From: an uncultured Eubacteriales bacterium
GTDB taxonomy: Bacteria; Bacillota; Clostridia; Peptostreptococcales; Anaerovoracaceae
DNA length: 64,000 nucleotides
NCBI GenBank assembly: GCA_902779185.1
Contig: CACZAM010000004.1
Span: 1-64,000 of the forward strand
Direction: 5' to 3'
Shown here in pieces: positions 41,640 to 49,623 of this stretch (position 1 is the stretch's first letter; the number at the start of each line of letters is the position of its first letter). The notes beneath the pieces were generated by a model, which ran no database searches, was not told the origin of the DNA, and worked only from the letters and a program-made list of their open reading frames with translations. The position numbers and the translations under genes are program-made.

Positions 41640-41801
41640 TTATATGACGCTGAAACGCCAAAGTATGAAGATCACATCAACGATCATCATTAGGATAACG
41701 AATATTGCAAGCGTCGCCTGCTTGTGGGCTTTGCACCAGCGGACCAGGAAAAGGCCCACAAGAAGAAGTACATTTGCAATTATTTCCGCTATAAAATCCA
41801 T
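41640..41801 (-). CDS. 53-residue two-helix membrane protein
   Basis: A small ORF with an AGGAG ribosome site 11 bases upstream, encoding MDFIAEIIANVLLLVGLF..., two hydrophobic helices (about 4-20 and 30-49) split by a basic RWCKAHKQ loop. It fits the 240-base gap between the LURP-one-related gene and the LRR gene, and starts 9 bases after the LRR stop. No homologue recognised; coding status is supported by ribosome site, spacing and composition. Confidence 0.6.
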   Translation of the reverse strand: MDFIAEIIANVLLLVGLFLVRWCKAHKQATLAIFVILMMIVDVIFILWRFSVI

Positions 41802-41810
41802 TTTTGATAC

Positions 41811-43505
41811 CTACTCCTGTTCCGGCTGGAATCTTGCCGTGAGCACACGGCTCGCGCCGTACTCATCGAACCACTCCGCCTCGCCGGACAGCTTCGCGCC
41901 CGACTCGTCATACCAGCCCTCAAATACATGCCCTTCAGCCGGATACGCGTAGTAAGACTGCTGCCACTCGCCGGTCTCCTTCCACTGTGCATTATACACC
42001 GGATTGAACTTCAGCCCTACACATCCTTCACCTACAGCTGTCAGCCTGAGCGGGAGCTGCTCCTCCCTCTGCGGCGCAAGCGACTTGATGCTGCGCATAG
42101 GATTGCCTGTCGCATTTAGGTGCCTCAGGAGCGGGTTCGCCGTCGTGTCCAGCTCGGTGATGCCGTTGTTGTGGCAGTAGAAATACTTCAGCTTCGGACA
42201 GGAGCTGAGGTCGATCTCCGTAAACTCGTTGTCGTTTATGTACAGCTCGACGAGCTCCTTGTTGCGGCTGACATCCAGGCTGCTCAGCCTGTTGCCGCCG
42301 GCGTCTATGCCCTGGCATGCCTCGAGGTCCGTCACGTCAAGCGCGCTTATGTCATTGTCCTGTATTCCCAGTATACGGAGGGAGCTGCAGCCGCTCACAT
42401 TGATGGCGTTGATCTTGTTGTGGTAAATGTCCACAAAGAGAAGGTCCTTCTGGCCTGAGAGGTCGAGCGGACCGCAGAGGCCGCAGTTTCTCAGATAGAT
42501 CTCGAAGCTCTGAAGTGGATATATGTCTTCGTTGAGAATGTGGATGCCGAAGCCGATCAGCTTTCCGTCTTTGAGTACTACTCCTGCCGGGTACTTGCCT
42601 TCCATAGCGCTGTTTTCGAAGTTTTCGTAACTTTTCGACTTGTCCGTGGTTGGAAGTCTACGGATGATCTGCTGGTTTCTGGCGATCTTTTCGCGGTTGG
42701 TCGTGCCCTCAGTATCCGCATGATCAAGGAATCTGTCTATGGCGGAGAGATTCGGAAAACTTTCTACGCCGGCACTATCAAGCGGTTTGTAGCAGTCCGC
42801 GCCGAAGAACACCTCATGGAAAAACTTGCGGGTGTTCTCGGCGCCCAAAGCGGCCGTGAACAGATCCGTTGAAACTCCGCCCTCGTCTATGAGCCTGTCG
42901 GCATATTCTTTGTTCTTCTGCCACTTGGTCTTCAGATCGTCTGTGCCCAGCAGCGGCGAAGCCTGCTCCATGTCGATGAAGAGCTGCAGAAACGCCAAAA
43001 AGCGCTTAATCGAGAGTTCGTCCTGACTCTCGTCCGGCGCCTTTGCGTGGCATACCGGGCGGATGTCGTCGTACCATGCAGGTCTTGTCGGGAAGTCCGG
43101 CATGTCTGTCATCTCATTTCCAAACGCCCTGAAGCTTTCTATCCCTGCGTCAAATATACCGTCGTGTCTGGCCGACAGATCGTATATCTCAAGCAGAAAG
43201 AACCTCCTTGCTCCCGAATAGACGAAATCCGTCGAAAAGAGAGGCAGGTTCTTGAAATACGGCATTATTACAAATGAGCTCAGCTGGTTCTCCTCAGCCT
43301 CAGTGACTGTCATCGCCAGCAGATTGCCGACTCCTTTTATATCAAAGCGGCGCGCGTGGTGCGGCCTGCCGCCTATAACAGGATTCGCAAGCACGTCATC
43401 GACCGCCTGCTCCTCTACTTCATAGTATTTGCGAAGGAGCTTAAACCCCTCGTCCAGTCTTTCATTGATCAGTTTAACGTTTTTCTGTGCAGTACTCATA
43501 TCCAT
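41811..43505 (-). CDS. Leucine-rich-repeat protein with unusual N-terminal domain
   Basis: A 564-residue protein without signal peptide. Residues about 1-240 form a globular domain with VIMPYFKNLPLFSTDFVYSG and FTAALGAENTRKFFHEVFFG, which recalls ferredoxin-dependent bilin reductase folds (weak, by eye). About 330-470 are six to seven 21-residue LRRs of the internalin/SDS22 style (LDVSRNKELVELYINDNEFT, LKYFYCHNNGITELDTTAN). About 480-564 is a bacterial beta-repeat-like module (YYAYPAEGHVFEGWYDESGA). LRRs usually bind proteins. Intracellular location is inferred from lack of any export signal. Confidence 0.75.
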   Translation of the reverse strand: MDMSTAQKNVKLINERLDEGFKLLRKYYEVEEQAVDDVLANPVIGGRPHHARRFDIKGVGNLLAMTVTEAEENQLSSFVIMPYFKNLPLFSTDFVYSGARRFFLLEIYDLSARHDGIFDAGIESFRAFGNEMTDMPDFPTRPAWYDDIRPVCHAKAPDESQDELSIKRFLAFLQLFIDMEQASPLLGTDDLKTKWQKNKEYADRLIDEGGVSTDLFTAALGAENTRKFFHEVFFGADCYKPLDSAGVESFPNLSAIDRFLDHADTEGTTNREKIARNQQIIRRLPTTDKSKSYENFENSAMEGKYPAGVVLKDGKLIGFGIHILNEDIYPLQSFEIYLRNCGLCGPLDLSGQKDLLFVDIYHNKINAINVSGCSSLRILGIQDNDISALDVTDLEACQGIDAGGNRLSSLDVSRNKELVELYINDNEFTEIDLSSCPKLKYFYCHNNGITELDTTANPLLRHLNATGNPMRSIKSLAPQREEQLPLRLTAVGEGCVGLKFNPVYNAQWKETGEWQQSYYAYPAEGHVFEGWYDESGAKLSGEAEWFDEYGASRVLTARFQPEQE

Positions 43506-43547
43506 TCTCTCTTTTGCTTTTGTAATATGAAATACTCCAGATCCCGA

Positions 43548-44084
43548 TTAATACCCTAAACTTTTAATTATTCTGGCCGTCAGCCCCCAGATCCCATGGC
43601 CTTTGTATTCGTAATAGTCCGTCCGGCCGGTCTTGCGGTACCCGCCATAATGCGCCAGGTAGCCGAGGAGCTTTTCAGGGAGCTCCTCGTCCTCCGTTGC
43701 AGCCAGGTCATAGTGCGCAGGCGGATTCTCCTTCAGCCAGCTCACAGGAAGCAGGAACACCTCCGCCACCTCGTCCTCCGAGAGCCTGAGGCCGTCAATG
43801 CCTTCTATTTTCAGCCTCGCAGAGACCGGACAGACCTTTCTGCCGTCGCCCATCTTAAGCGGCTGGAGCTCAGAGGTAACTTCTATGGCGTCCGGCTCTA
43901 TCCCGAGCTCCTCGCAGGTCTCCCTAACCGCAGCTTCTACAGCCGACTCGCCGGCTTCGGCTCTCCCTCCGGGGAAGCACACTTCTCCGGGCTGCTTTAC
44001 AAGCTGCGAGCGCACTTCAAGAAGAAGTGCATCCCCGGATCCCGTCTCTACCAGCGGAACGAGTATCGCGTACCTCGGAGCCAT
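43548..44084 (-). CDS. NUDIX hydrolase, CoA pyrophosphatase type
   Basis: A 178-residue NUDIX protein with LLLEVRSQLVKQPGEVCFPG (CoA-pyrophosphatase motif region) continuing into the NUDIX box GRAEAGESAVEAAVRETCEE. It would split CoA into phosphopantetheine and ADP. The ATG directly follows the YciI TAG stop, so the genes are coupled. Confidence 0.9.
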   Translation of the reverse strand: MAPRYAILVPLVETGSGDALLLEVRSQLVKQPGEVCFPGGRAEAGESAVEAAVRETCEELGIEPDAIEVTSELQPLKMGDGRKVCPVSARLKIEGIDGLRLSEDEVAEVFLLPVSWLKENPPAHYDLAATEDEELPEKLLGYLAHYGGYRKTGRTDYYEYKGHGIWGLTARIIKSLGY

Positions 44085-44381
44085 CTACTTTCCGACCTTC
44101 CTGCCGTTCATGATCACAACGTTGATTGGCTCTACAGTGACCTTCTCCCATACATTATTGACAACGTAAGGCTCGCCGCTGAGATATTCATCAACTCCGG
44201 TCCTGTCGTCGAAATCGACAACAAGCACGGAGCCTTTCAGCTTGCCTTCCTCATCGGTGAGGCCACCAGCGCACACCACGTGCTCACCGAGTGCTGCCAT
44301 GCCTTCCAGATGCTGAGGCCTTACAGCCATCCTTTTCTCCAGCATGTTCGCGCCATCGTAAGCGGTAATAATGAATTGCAT
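44085..44381 (-). CDS. YciI-like protein
   Basis: A 98-residue YciI-family protein: FIITAYDGANMLEKRMAVRP, HLEGMAALGEHVVCAGGLTD, GSVLVVDFDDRTGVDEYL and DPYV-like GEPYVVNNVWEKV. A dimeric ferredoxin-like fold with a possible His/Asp active site; cellular role unclear. GAGGT ribosome site. Confidence 0.9.
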   Translation of the reverse strand: MQFIITAYDGANMLEKRMAVRPQHLEGMAALGEHVVCAGGLTDEEGKLKGSVLVVDFDDRTGVDEYLSGEPYVVNNVWEKVTVEPINVVIMNGRKVGK

Positions 44382-44391
44382 ATCTAACCTC

Positions 44392-44961
44392 CTAAAGTCT
44401 CTCTTTCAATTCTGACATTATCATTCTGTGGTATGTGACATGCCCCATCTCGTCCGCGAGGCAGTACACAAAAGGATCCGGCTCGCCGTCTTCGAAATAT
44501 ACGAGCATGTCGAACTCATCGCTGTCCGCCGGCTCCGCATGCACCTTGTCGGAGTATCTGCGGAACACGTCGACTACCTGATCCATCGTCGTTCCGTGCT
44601 TTTCAAGCATATCTATGAGCTCCACGAGGAACGGCTCTTCAGGCACGTTGTCGCGCACGTACTGTGATGCCTTCGGATCCATGTGCAGGCAGAATCTCTC
44701 GCCCTTATGAGTCACCTTGCCCGGGCCAAGCCTGTCCTGCGCGTAATCAAAGAAACCCTCAAGCGTCTTCTCCATACCGGTGATGTCGCAGTCTGTGCCC
44801 ATCATATGGTTGAGAGCGCTCAAAGGGTAATACAGCCACCTGCTGTTATCACTGTATCCCAGCTTGATGTGCTGCTCCTTGATCACATAGCATATGTTCT
44901 TTTCAAGTTCTTCGTAATCCGGTTTCATAAGTCTGTTTTCAAGTGCCTGTATGGTCCTCAT
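44392..44961 (-). CDS. DUF3877 family protein
   Basis: A 189-residue protein with the DUF3877 pattern: EKNICYVIKEQHIKLGYSDN, YYPLSALNHMMG, GKVTHKGERFCLHMDPKASQ and LADEMGHVTYHRMIMSE. Restricted to Clostridia; role unknown. ATG at 44961 overlaps the Smr-domain gene stop (ATGA), favouring this start over Met-12. Confidence 0.85.
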   Translation of the reverse strand: MRTIQALENRLMKPDYEELEKNICYVIKEQHIKLGYSDNSRWLYYPLSALNHMMGTDCDITGMEKTLEGFFDYAQDRLGPGKVTHKGERFCLHMDPKASQYVRDNVPEEPFLVELIDMLEKHGTTMDQVVDVFRRYSDKVHAEPADSDEFDMLVYFEDGEPDPFVYCLADEMGHVTYHRMIMSELKERL

Positions 44962-45203
44962 AACTCACGAAGCACAAATATTGTTGTTCCGAGGTTGTCG
45001 CCCGGCTTTACGTGGAGCACTTTCGGGTGATATCTGTACTCTTCTACTATCATATTTTTTAGGCTGGTGCCGCGGTTGTAGCCATGGATCAGCTTTATCT
45101 GGTAAGTGCCGGAATCAGCGGTTTTCAGCGCTTTATCGATCTTTCTCATTGCCTCGTCACGGAACAATCCGTGAAGATCTATGGTGATTATAGGGTTTCC
45201 CAT
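44958..45203 (-). CDS. Small Smr-domain protein
   Basis: An 81-residue protein consisting only of a Smr domain: TIDLHGLFRDEAMRKID (DLHG) and IKLIHGYNRGTSLKNMI (HGxxxG). Smr domains of MutS2 and related proteins nick or bind branched nucleic acids and mRNA in ribosome rescue. GGGGA precedes the ATG; overlaps DUF3877 by 4 bases. Confidence 0.9.
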   Translation of the reverse strand: MGNPIITIDLHGLFRDEAMRKIDKALKTADSGTYQIKLIHGYNRGTSLKNMIVEEYRYHPKVLHVKPGDNLGTTIFVLREL

Positions 45204-45251
45204 CGATTCCCCTTTATATTCTCTTTGCTTTACTGATAATCATTTATGGTA

Positions 45252-45860
45252 TTATTCCACATCCAGCCTGTAAAGGACGAAGCCGCCCTTGTTATTATAC
45301 CCCGTATCCCACATTTTTCTTAGGTCGAACCACTGAAAGCTGCTGTATGTAACAGTTTTGACCATCATCGTGCCGTCCTTTTCATCGTAGCCGTTTATGA
45401 GGAACCAGTGCCACACGTAGTCTTTCAGCGAGCGCTCCTTATGATTGAGTATGAGCGTCGGGACCGGATATCCGTCATCTATCTGCTTCCTGATAGTCGC
45501 CGCGACCTTCTCATAAGGCTCGCTTCCGTCCAGGGTGTCCATGCTGATGCAGGTCACGCCCCTGTCACTCAGATATTTCGAATATCCGTCTATATAAATG
45601 CTCAGCTTGTCTATCCCTGACAGTCTGGGCCACAGATACTTCTCCATCATATGCGCAAAATCCACATATTCGCGTTTTGAGAGGTTTTCTGCGTCGAATG
45701 GATAAATACCCTCAACGCCTCTGTGCAGGGCAAAATAAAGGCTGCTGTCGCAGGCAGTCTCAGCCCCGCAGCCGCCAAGGCGCATCATAAAGGTGCGGAA
45801 CCAGTCCTGATTGCCCCCATATGAATACCCTATATAGAAATGCTCCAGTTCTCTGCGCAT
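45252..45860 (-). CDS. Candidate C39-like cysteine protease-fold protein
   Basis: A 202-residue protein. Features consistent with a papain-like C39_2 fold are LGGCGAETACDSSLYF (Cys-31 at the head of a helix) and VWHWFLINGYDEKDG (His-150 on a strand followed by a GYD turn). The order Cys-helix then His-strand fits a peptidase or transglutaminase-like hydrolase. No signal peptide. GGGAG upstream. The family is unnamed; the protease call is inferred. Confidence 0.55.
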   Translation of the reverse strand: MRRELEHFYIGYSYGGNQDWFRTFMMRLGGCGAETACDSSLYFALHRGVEGIYPFDAENLSKREYVDFAHMMEKYLWPRLSGIDKLSIYIDGYSKYLSDRGVTCISMDTLDGSEPYEKVAATIRKQIDDGYPVPTLILNHKERSLKDYVWHWFLINGYDEKDGTMMVKTVTYSSFQWFDLRKMWDTGYNNKGGFVLYRLDVE

Positions 45861-45869
45861 CTGTCTCCC

Positions 45870-46637
45870 TTACAGCATCTTCGACTTCAGCGGCTTTCTC
45901 GGCACTATCCGCTGGTATTTGACCGCAGGATATCCGATGACCATGCATGTCATGGCTTTGTGCCCCTTTGGCAGGCTGAGCAGTCTGCGAAGCTTTCTGC
46001 TTAGCCTCGTGCACATCACAAAGAATCCGCTGTAGAGAACTCCGAGGCCGAGACTTTCGGCCATTAGCTCCATGTATGAGCTCGCAAGTCCCGCATCCAC
46101 GGTGCTCCGGCTGCTCACAACGATGACAAGCGGCGCTCCCTTGAAGAAGAAGTTATCCGGGATGTTGAAACGCTCGGAAACTGACTTCATGCGGCGCGGA
46201 AGGCTCGTTCCCTTGCGGAAGAGCTCGACGCATAGAGATTCCGCCTCTGCCTGCCTGCTTCCGAGGATGGTATATGAGACATTCTGGCTGTTTCCTCCAG
46301 TAGGGCTGTATCTGCCGGCCTCGAGGATCTTCTGTATCTTCTCCTCTTCGACAGCCTGATCCGTGAACTGCCTTACAGTCCTTCTGCTCTTCATTGCCGC
46401 AAGGAGCTTATCTGAGGAGATCTCCGTCATCGGAAAGACAGCTTCCTCCGGGCAGTCATAGCCTGCCATAGTGATCGCTCCCTGTGGGCAGACCGCGTAG
46501 CAGTGCCCGCACTCAAGGCAGCCGCCTTTATTCGTGTGAGCCTTGCCGTTTTCTATGTAGAGATAGCTGCTCGGGCAGTCTTTGACGCACAGTTCGCAGC
46601 CCACGCATTTCTCTTCGTTAACAAGTATTGGATCCAT
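45870..46637 (-). CDS. Ferredoxin-nitroreductase fusion protein
   Basis: A 255-residue fusion: two 4Fe-4S motifs, CVGCELCVKDCPSSYLY and CLECGHCYAVCPQGAI, in residues 10-58, then a nitroreductase domain (SRRTVRQFTDQAVEEEKIQK, GRYSPTGGNSQNVSYTIL, MELMAESLGLGVLYSGFFV). Typical of anaerobes; electrons may pass from ferredoxin clusters to FMN for reducing nitro or similar substrates. Confidence 0.93.
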   Translation of the reverse strand: MDPILVNEEKCVGCELCVKDCPSSYLYIENGKAHTNKGGCLECGHCYAVCPQGAITMAGYDCPEEAVFPMTEISSDKLLAAMKSRRTVRQFTDQAVEEEKIQKILEAGRYSPTGGNSQNVSYTILGSRQAEAESLCVELFRKGTSLPRRMKSVSERFNIPDNFFFKGAPLVIVVSSRSTVDAGLASSYMELMAESLGLGVLYSGFFVMCTRLSRKLRRLLSLPKGHKAMTCMVIGYPAVKYQRIVPRKPLKSKML

Positions 46638-46685
46638 AGTCTCTCTCCCTTTTCTTCCGGAGACGGATGGCCGTCCCCTTTCTCT

Positions 46686-47285
46686 TTAATCCGGCTGCTG
46701 GCCGTCATGCGCCTGCCATGCGCAGTCAGTCAGCTTAAAATCGCTAAAAACCGCCAAAAACGACGAGTCCTCAGGCGAGCACGCGTATATGCCGAAGCTC
46801 ACCTTGCCTGCGCCTTCGTGCATGTGGCAGATCCTCATCTGCTTCCAGTGCGAGCCGTCCTCCGAGCATTCGATACGGTAGTCGTCTTCTCTCCTGCTCA
46901 GACGGTACCACATCTCCTTTATATCCGCGGGTATCTCCGTCGTAGCCCAGTCAGACCAGCCGTGGTTCGTGACTACGCTCCCAAGGTGCTGGAACTCCCC
47001 GTTCTCGTACTCGATCGATCCTTTCAGCCAGTTTTCGCTGTCCAGATACATCACGATGCCGCACTGGTCGAAGCGGTGATGACTGTCCTTAAAGGATGTC
47101 TTCACCGAGAAGCTGAAATACTTCTCCTCAGTCTCCATCTGCAGCACCGGCGCATTGTCGTTGCGGAAATGATAATACGTGCGCTGCCACAGATCGGTGT
47201 GCGGCGCAGTCGTTATATACACCTCATTATCTTTTATCTCAAAAGACGCGGGTTCTCGTGTCCACTTGAATTGCTTCAGGTCCAT
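46686..47285 (-). CDS. DUF1349 (concanavalin-like) protein
   Basis: A 199-residue beta-sandwich protein with the DUF1349 motifs FKWTREPASFEI, DLWQRTYYHFRNDNAP, DQCGIVMYLDSENWLKGSIE and VVTNHGWSDWAT. The fold is that of carbohydrate-binding or glycosidase-associated domains; bacterial stand-alone members are cytosolic and uncharacterised. Its ATG abuts the stop of the next gene upstream (47286). Confidence 0.88.
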   Translation of the reverse strand: MDLKQFKWTREPASFEIKDNEVYITTAPHTDLWQRTYYHFRNDNAPVLQMETEEKYFSFSVKTSFKDSHHRFDQCGIVMYLDSENWLKGSIEYENGEFQHLGSVVTNHGWSDWATTEIPADIKEMWYRLSRREDDYRIECSEDGSHWKQMRICHMHEGAGKVSFGIYACSPEDSSFLAVFSDFKLTDCAWQAHDGQQPD

Positions 47286-47831
47286 TTATTCGCTCTTTTT
47301 AAGTGAATCCAGCGCTCTCAGGCAGGCGCTGTACGCAATGTTCTTGGCGTTTGCTATCGCCAGTTCCTCTTCCGATTTCGGCTCATCAGCAGCCAGGGTG
47401 TCGTCTCCTGTCTCTGCAGGAACCACCTTTACCATGACCTTCCTGATCTCCTGCTCTACCGTGGCGTCGTCAAGACGCTTGTCGTCGATGAGCAGATAGA
47501 GACCGCGCAGGCTGTTGACCAGAGTCTCTTTCTCCATCGTGAATATTATGGATCCTTCGATCTCAGGAAGCGCCTCAAGATCGGCGACTCCCTGCTTGAG
47601 CTCCTTGATGGCCTTGGCGTCCTGGATTATTCCCTGCACCTTCTCCTTCGCGCCAAAAGCGATCGCTGCAGACTCTTCCTTCGCGTTCTTTACCATCTCC
47701 CTGGCCTTGCCGCCCTCTTCGGTAAGTTCCTTTACCTTTTCAGCGGCTTCTCCGGCGACCTTCTTTGCCACTTCGCCTGCATCCTCTGCCAGATCCTTTG
47801 CTCTTTCAAGATAATCTTCTAATGTTCCCAT
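47286..47831 (-). CDS. Hypothetical protein with amphipathic helical N-terminus
   Basis: A 181-residue protein. Residues 1-75 are a continuous Ala/Lys/Glu amphipathic helix of LEA/apolipoprotein-like composition (DLAEDAGEVAKKVAGEAAEK). Residues 85-181 are mixed, with ALPEIEGSIIFTMEKETLV and a late NAKNIAYSACLRALDSL helix. No family recognised. AGGAG before the ATG. Confidence 0.6.
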   Translation of the reverse strand: MGTLEDYLERAKDLAEDAGEVAKKVAGEAAEKVKELTEEGGKAREMVKNAKEESAAIAFGAKEKVQGIIQDAKAIKELKQGVADLEALPEIEGSIIFTMEKETLVNSLRGLYLLIDDKRLDDATVEQEIRKVMVKVVPAETGDDTLAADEPKSEEELAIANAKNIAYSACLRALDSLKKSE

Positions 47832-47848
47832 CGCTGTCTCCTGTTGTG

Positions 47849-49069
47849 TTAATCCTTAAAGTGTTTGCGCATGTATTCTATCGTCCGATACAGTACCCTG
47901 CCGTGACGCAGGTCCTCAAGATGACCGGCAAAGTCGAGTCCGTATCTCGCCTGAAGCTCCTGCAGTCTCTTATCAATGAGCTCCTGCTTCTTTTCCCCGG
48001 TGCCTTCAAGGTAGTCGTCGAGCGTCATCTGGCGCCCTTCGTCGGGAGTCAGGTTGTACAGGCCTGCTCCTATGAGCCGGACCGGCCGTTTCTCCACCTG
48101 CTCCAGCAGTCTCGAGGTTTCGGTGTATATGGCTGCCGCGTCATCTATAGTCGTCATTGCGTGTGATCTCGTGACGTTCTGCATGTCGGCATACGTCAGC
48201 TTGAGCGTGACTCCCTTTCCGTGCAGATCATGCCGCCTCGCCCTGTCCTCGACCGAAAGAGCCAGCAGCACGAGCACGTCGTCCAGCAGGCGGTAGTTGT
48301 CCGTGTCCTCCTGGAAGGTGATCTCGCGGCTGAGTGACTTTGCGTCCTCCGGCTTATATTCTACCACCTTGCGCTCGTCTATGCCGAAGGCGAGCTCAGT
48401 TATGAGCTGTCCGTGCTTGCCGAAGCGCTCAAGGATGTCGTCCTTGCGCTCACGGATGTCGCGCACCGTGTAGATGCCCAGCCTGTTGAGCTTTTCGGCG
48501 GTCTTCGCTCCTACGGTGTAAAGCGACTTCACATCACGGTCTATCATGAGGTTTACGAAGTCTTCGAGCGTGCGGATCTCAAAGTAGCCGTCGGGCTTCT
48601 TCTCCTCGCTCGCGGTCTTGGCAGCCGTCTTGGAGTACGCGACTCCTACCGAACATGTAAGTCCGAGTTCGCTTCGGGTGCGCGCCTTTATCTCGCGCGC
48701 CATCTCTCCGGCGCGCTCAAAGCCGCCCGCGCTGTAGGTCACGTCCAGATAGGCTTCGTCGAGGGCAATCGGCTCCATCTTCACCGCGTAATCGTACCAG
48801 ATCTTCCGCAGCTGTTCGGAGACCGCCCTGTACTTCTCGAAGTTCGGGTGCATGTAGACCGCCTGCGGACACCGCCTGTATGCCTCCTTTATATTCATGG
48901 CGGAATGGACCCCGTACTTCCTCGCCTCGTAGCTGCATGTGGCGACCACGCCGCGCTCTGTCGGAAGCGCGCCTATGATGAGCGGCTTGCCTGCCAGCGA
49001 GGGATCGTCACGCACCTCTACCGACGCGTAAAAAGCGTCCATATCCACATGAATTATGATCTGTTTCAT
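47849..49069 (-). CDS. dinB: DNA polymerase IV (Y-family)
   Basis: A 406-residue translesion polymerase. Catalytic acidic residues in HVDMDAFYASVE and ALDEAYLDVT; TYSYEARKYG-like substrate loop CSYEARKYGVHSAM; thumb helix-hairpin-helix VGAKTAEKLNRLGIYT; little-finger domain SREITFQEDT. The C-terminus lacks a clear QLxLF beta-clamp motif in canonical form, though RQMTLDDYL is a candidate. One base after the flavodoxin-family stop. Confidence 0.96.
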   Translation of the reverse strand: MKQIIIHVDMDAFYASVEVRDDPSLAGKPLIIGALPTERGVVATCSYEARKYGVHSAMNIKEAYRRCPQAVYMHPNFEKYRAVSEQLRKIWYDYAVKMEPIALDEAYLDVTYSAGGFERAGEMAREIKARTRSELGLTCSVGVAYSKTAAKTASEEKKPDGYFEIRTLEDFVNLMIDRDVKSLYTVGAKTAEKLNRLGIYTVRDIRERKDDILERFGKHGQLITELAFGIDERKVVEYKPEDAKSLSREITFQEDTDNYRLLDDVLVLLALSVEDRARRHDLHGKGVTLKLTYADMQNVTRSHAMTTIDDAAAIYTETSRLLEQVEKRPVRLIGAGLYNLTPDEGRQMTLDDYLEGTGEKKQELIDKRLQELQARYGLDFAGHLEDLRHGRVLYRTIEYMRKHFKD

Positions 49070-49070
49070 T

Positions 49071-49604
49071 TCAGTTTAATGATTCTCCGAACTGTCTCAG
49101 CTTCAGGAGTTCTTCTTCTGACACGCCCGGGTCATATCCGCTATGCGTGAACACTCCCATATCCTCAAGTTTAAGGTAGCCCAGAAAGTCCCCGTTATAC
49201 GAAAACAGTGCTCCCTCATACATGTCCGGATCACCGGAGCTGAGGAACATAGCCACCTTGCTTAAGTGCGCCGGCTTTTCCGGGTACGCGGCCGCATAGA
49301 AGCGGTCTATCGTACACTTCAGCTGGCCGGACAGTCCGTGATAATACACAGGCGAAGCCAGCACCAGCATTTCCGCATCTTTGAGGAGGTCATATACCTC
49401 CTGCATGTCATCCTTCTGCACGCACTGTCCGCCGCCTTTAGTGTGACAGTACTCGCATGCGAGACAGCCTGCTATCTTCTTCCTGCATACATTTATTACA
49501 TCCACTTTGTTGCCCGAAGCTGCAGCGCCTTCGCGGAATGCCGCTATCATCTGCGCCGTGTTTCCGTTAGGTCTCGGGCTGCCATTTAGTACAAGTATGT
49601 TCAT
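49071..49604 (-). CDS. Flavodoxin-family NAD(P)H-dependent oxidoreductase
   Basis: A 177-residue FMN reductase-like protein: NILVLNGSPRPNGNTAQMI, CLACEYCHTKGGGQCVQKDDM, VLASPVYYHGLSGQLKCTIDR and FLSSGDPDMYEGA. ATG 49604 has GGAGA upstream; the open frame extends to 49661 without a site. It belongs to the same type as 39818-40354. Confidence 0.91.
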   Translation of the reverse strand: MNILVLNGSPRPNGNTAQMIAAFREGAAASGNKVDVINVCRKKIAGCLACEYCHTKGGGQCVQKDDMQEVYDLLKDAEMLVLASPVYYHGLSGQLKCTIDRFYAAAYPEKPAHLSKVAMFLSSGDPDMYEGALFSYNGDFLGYLKLEDMGVFTHSGYDPGVSEEELLKLRQFGESLN

Positions 49605-49623
49605 TGTGATATCTCCACTTATT

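Noticed and set aside
29159..46756. Repeated word CGC(T/C)AAAAACCGCCA at 29159, 29319 and 46742
   Set aside because: Two exact 15-mers and one near match in 64 kb are close to chance for this composition, and two lie in coding sequence.
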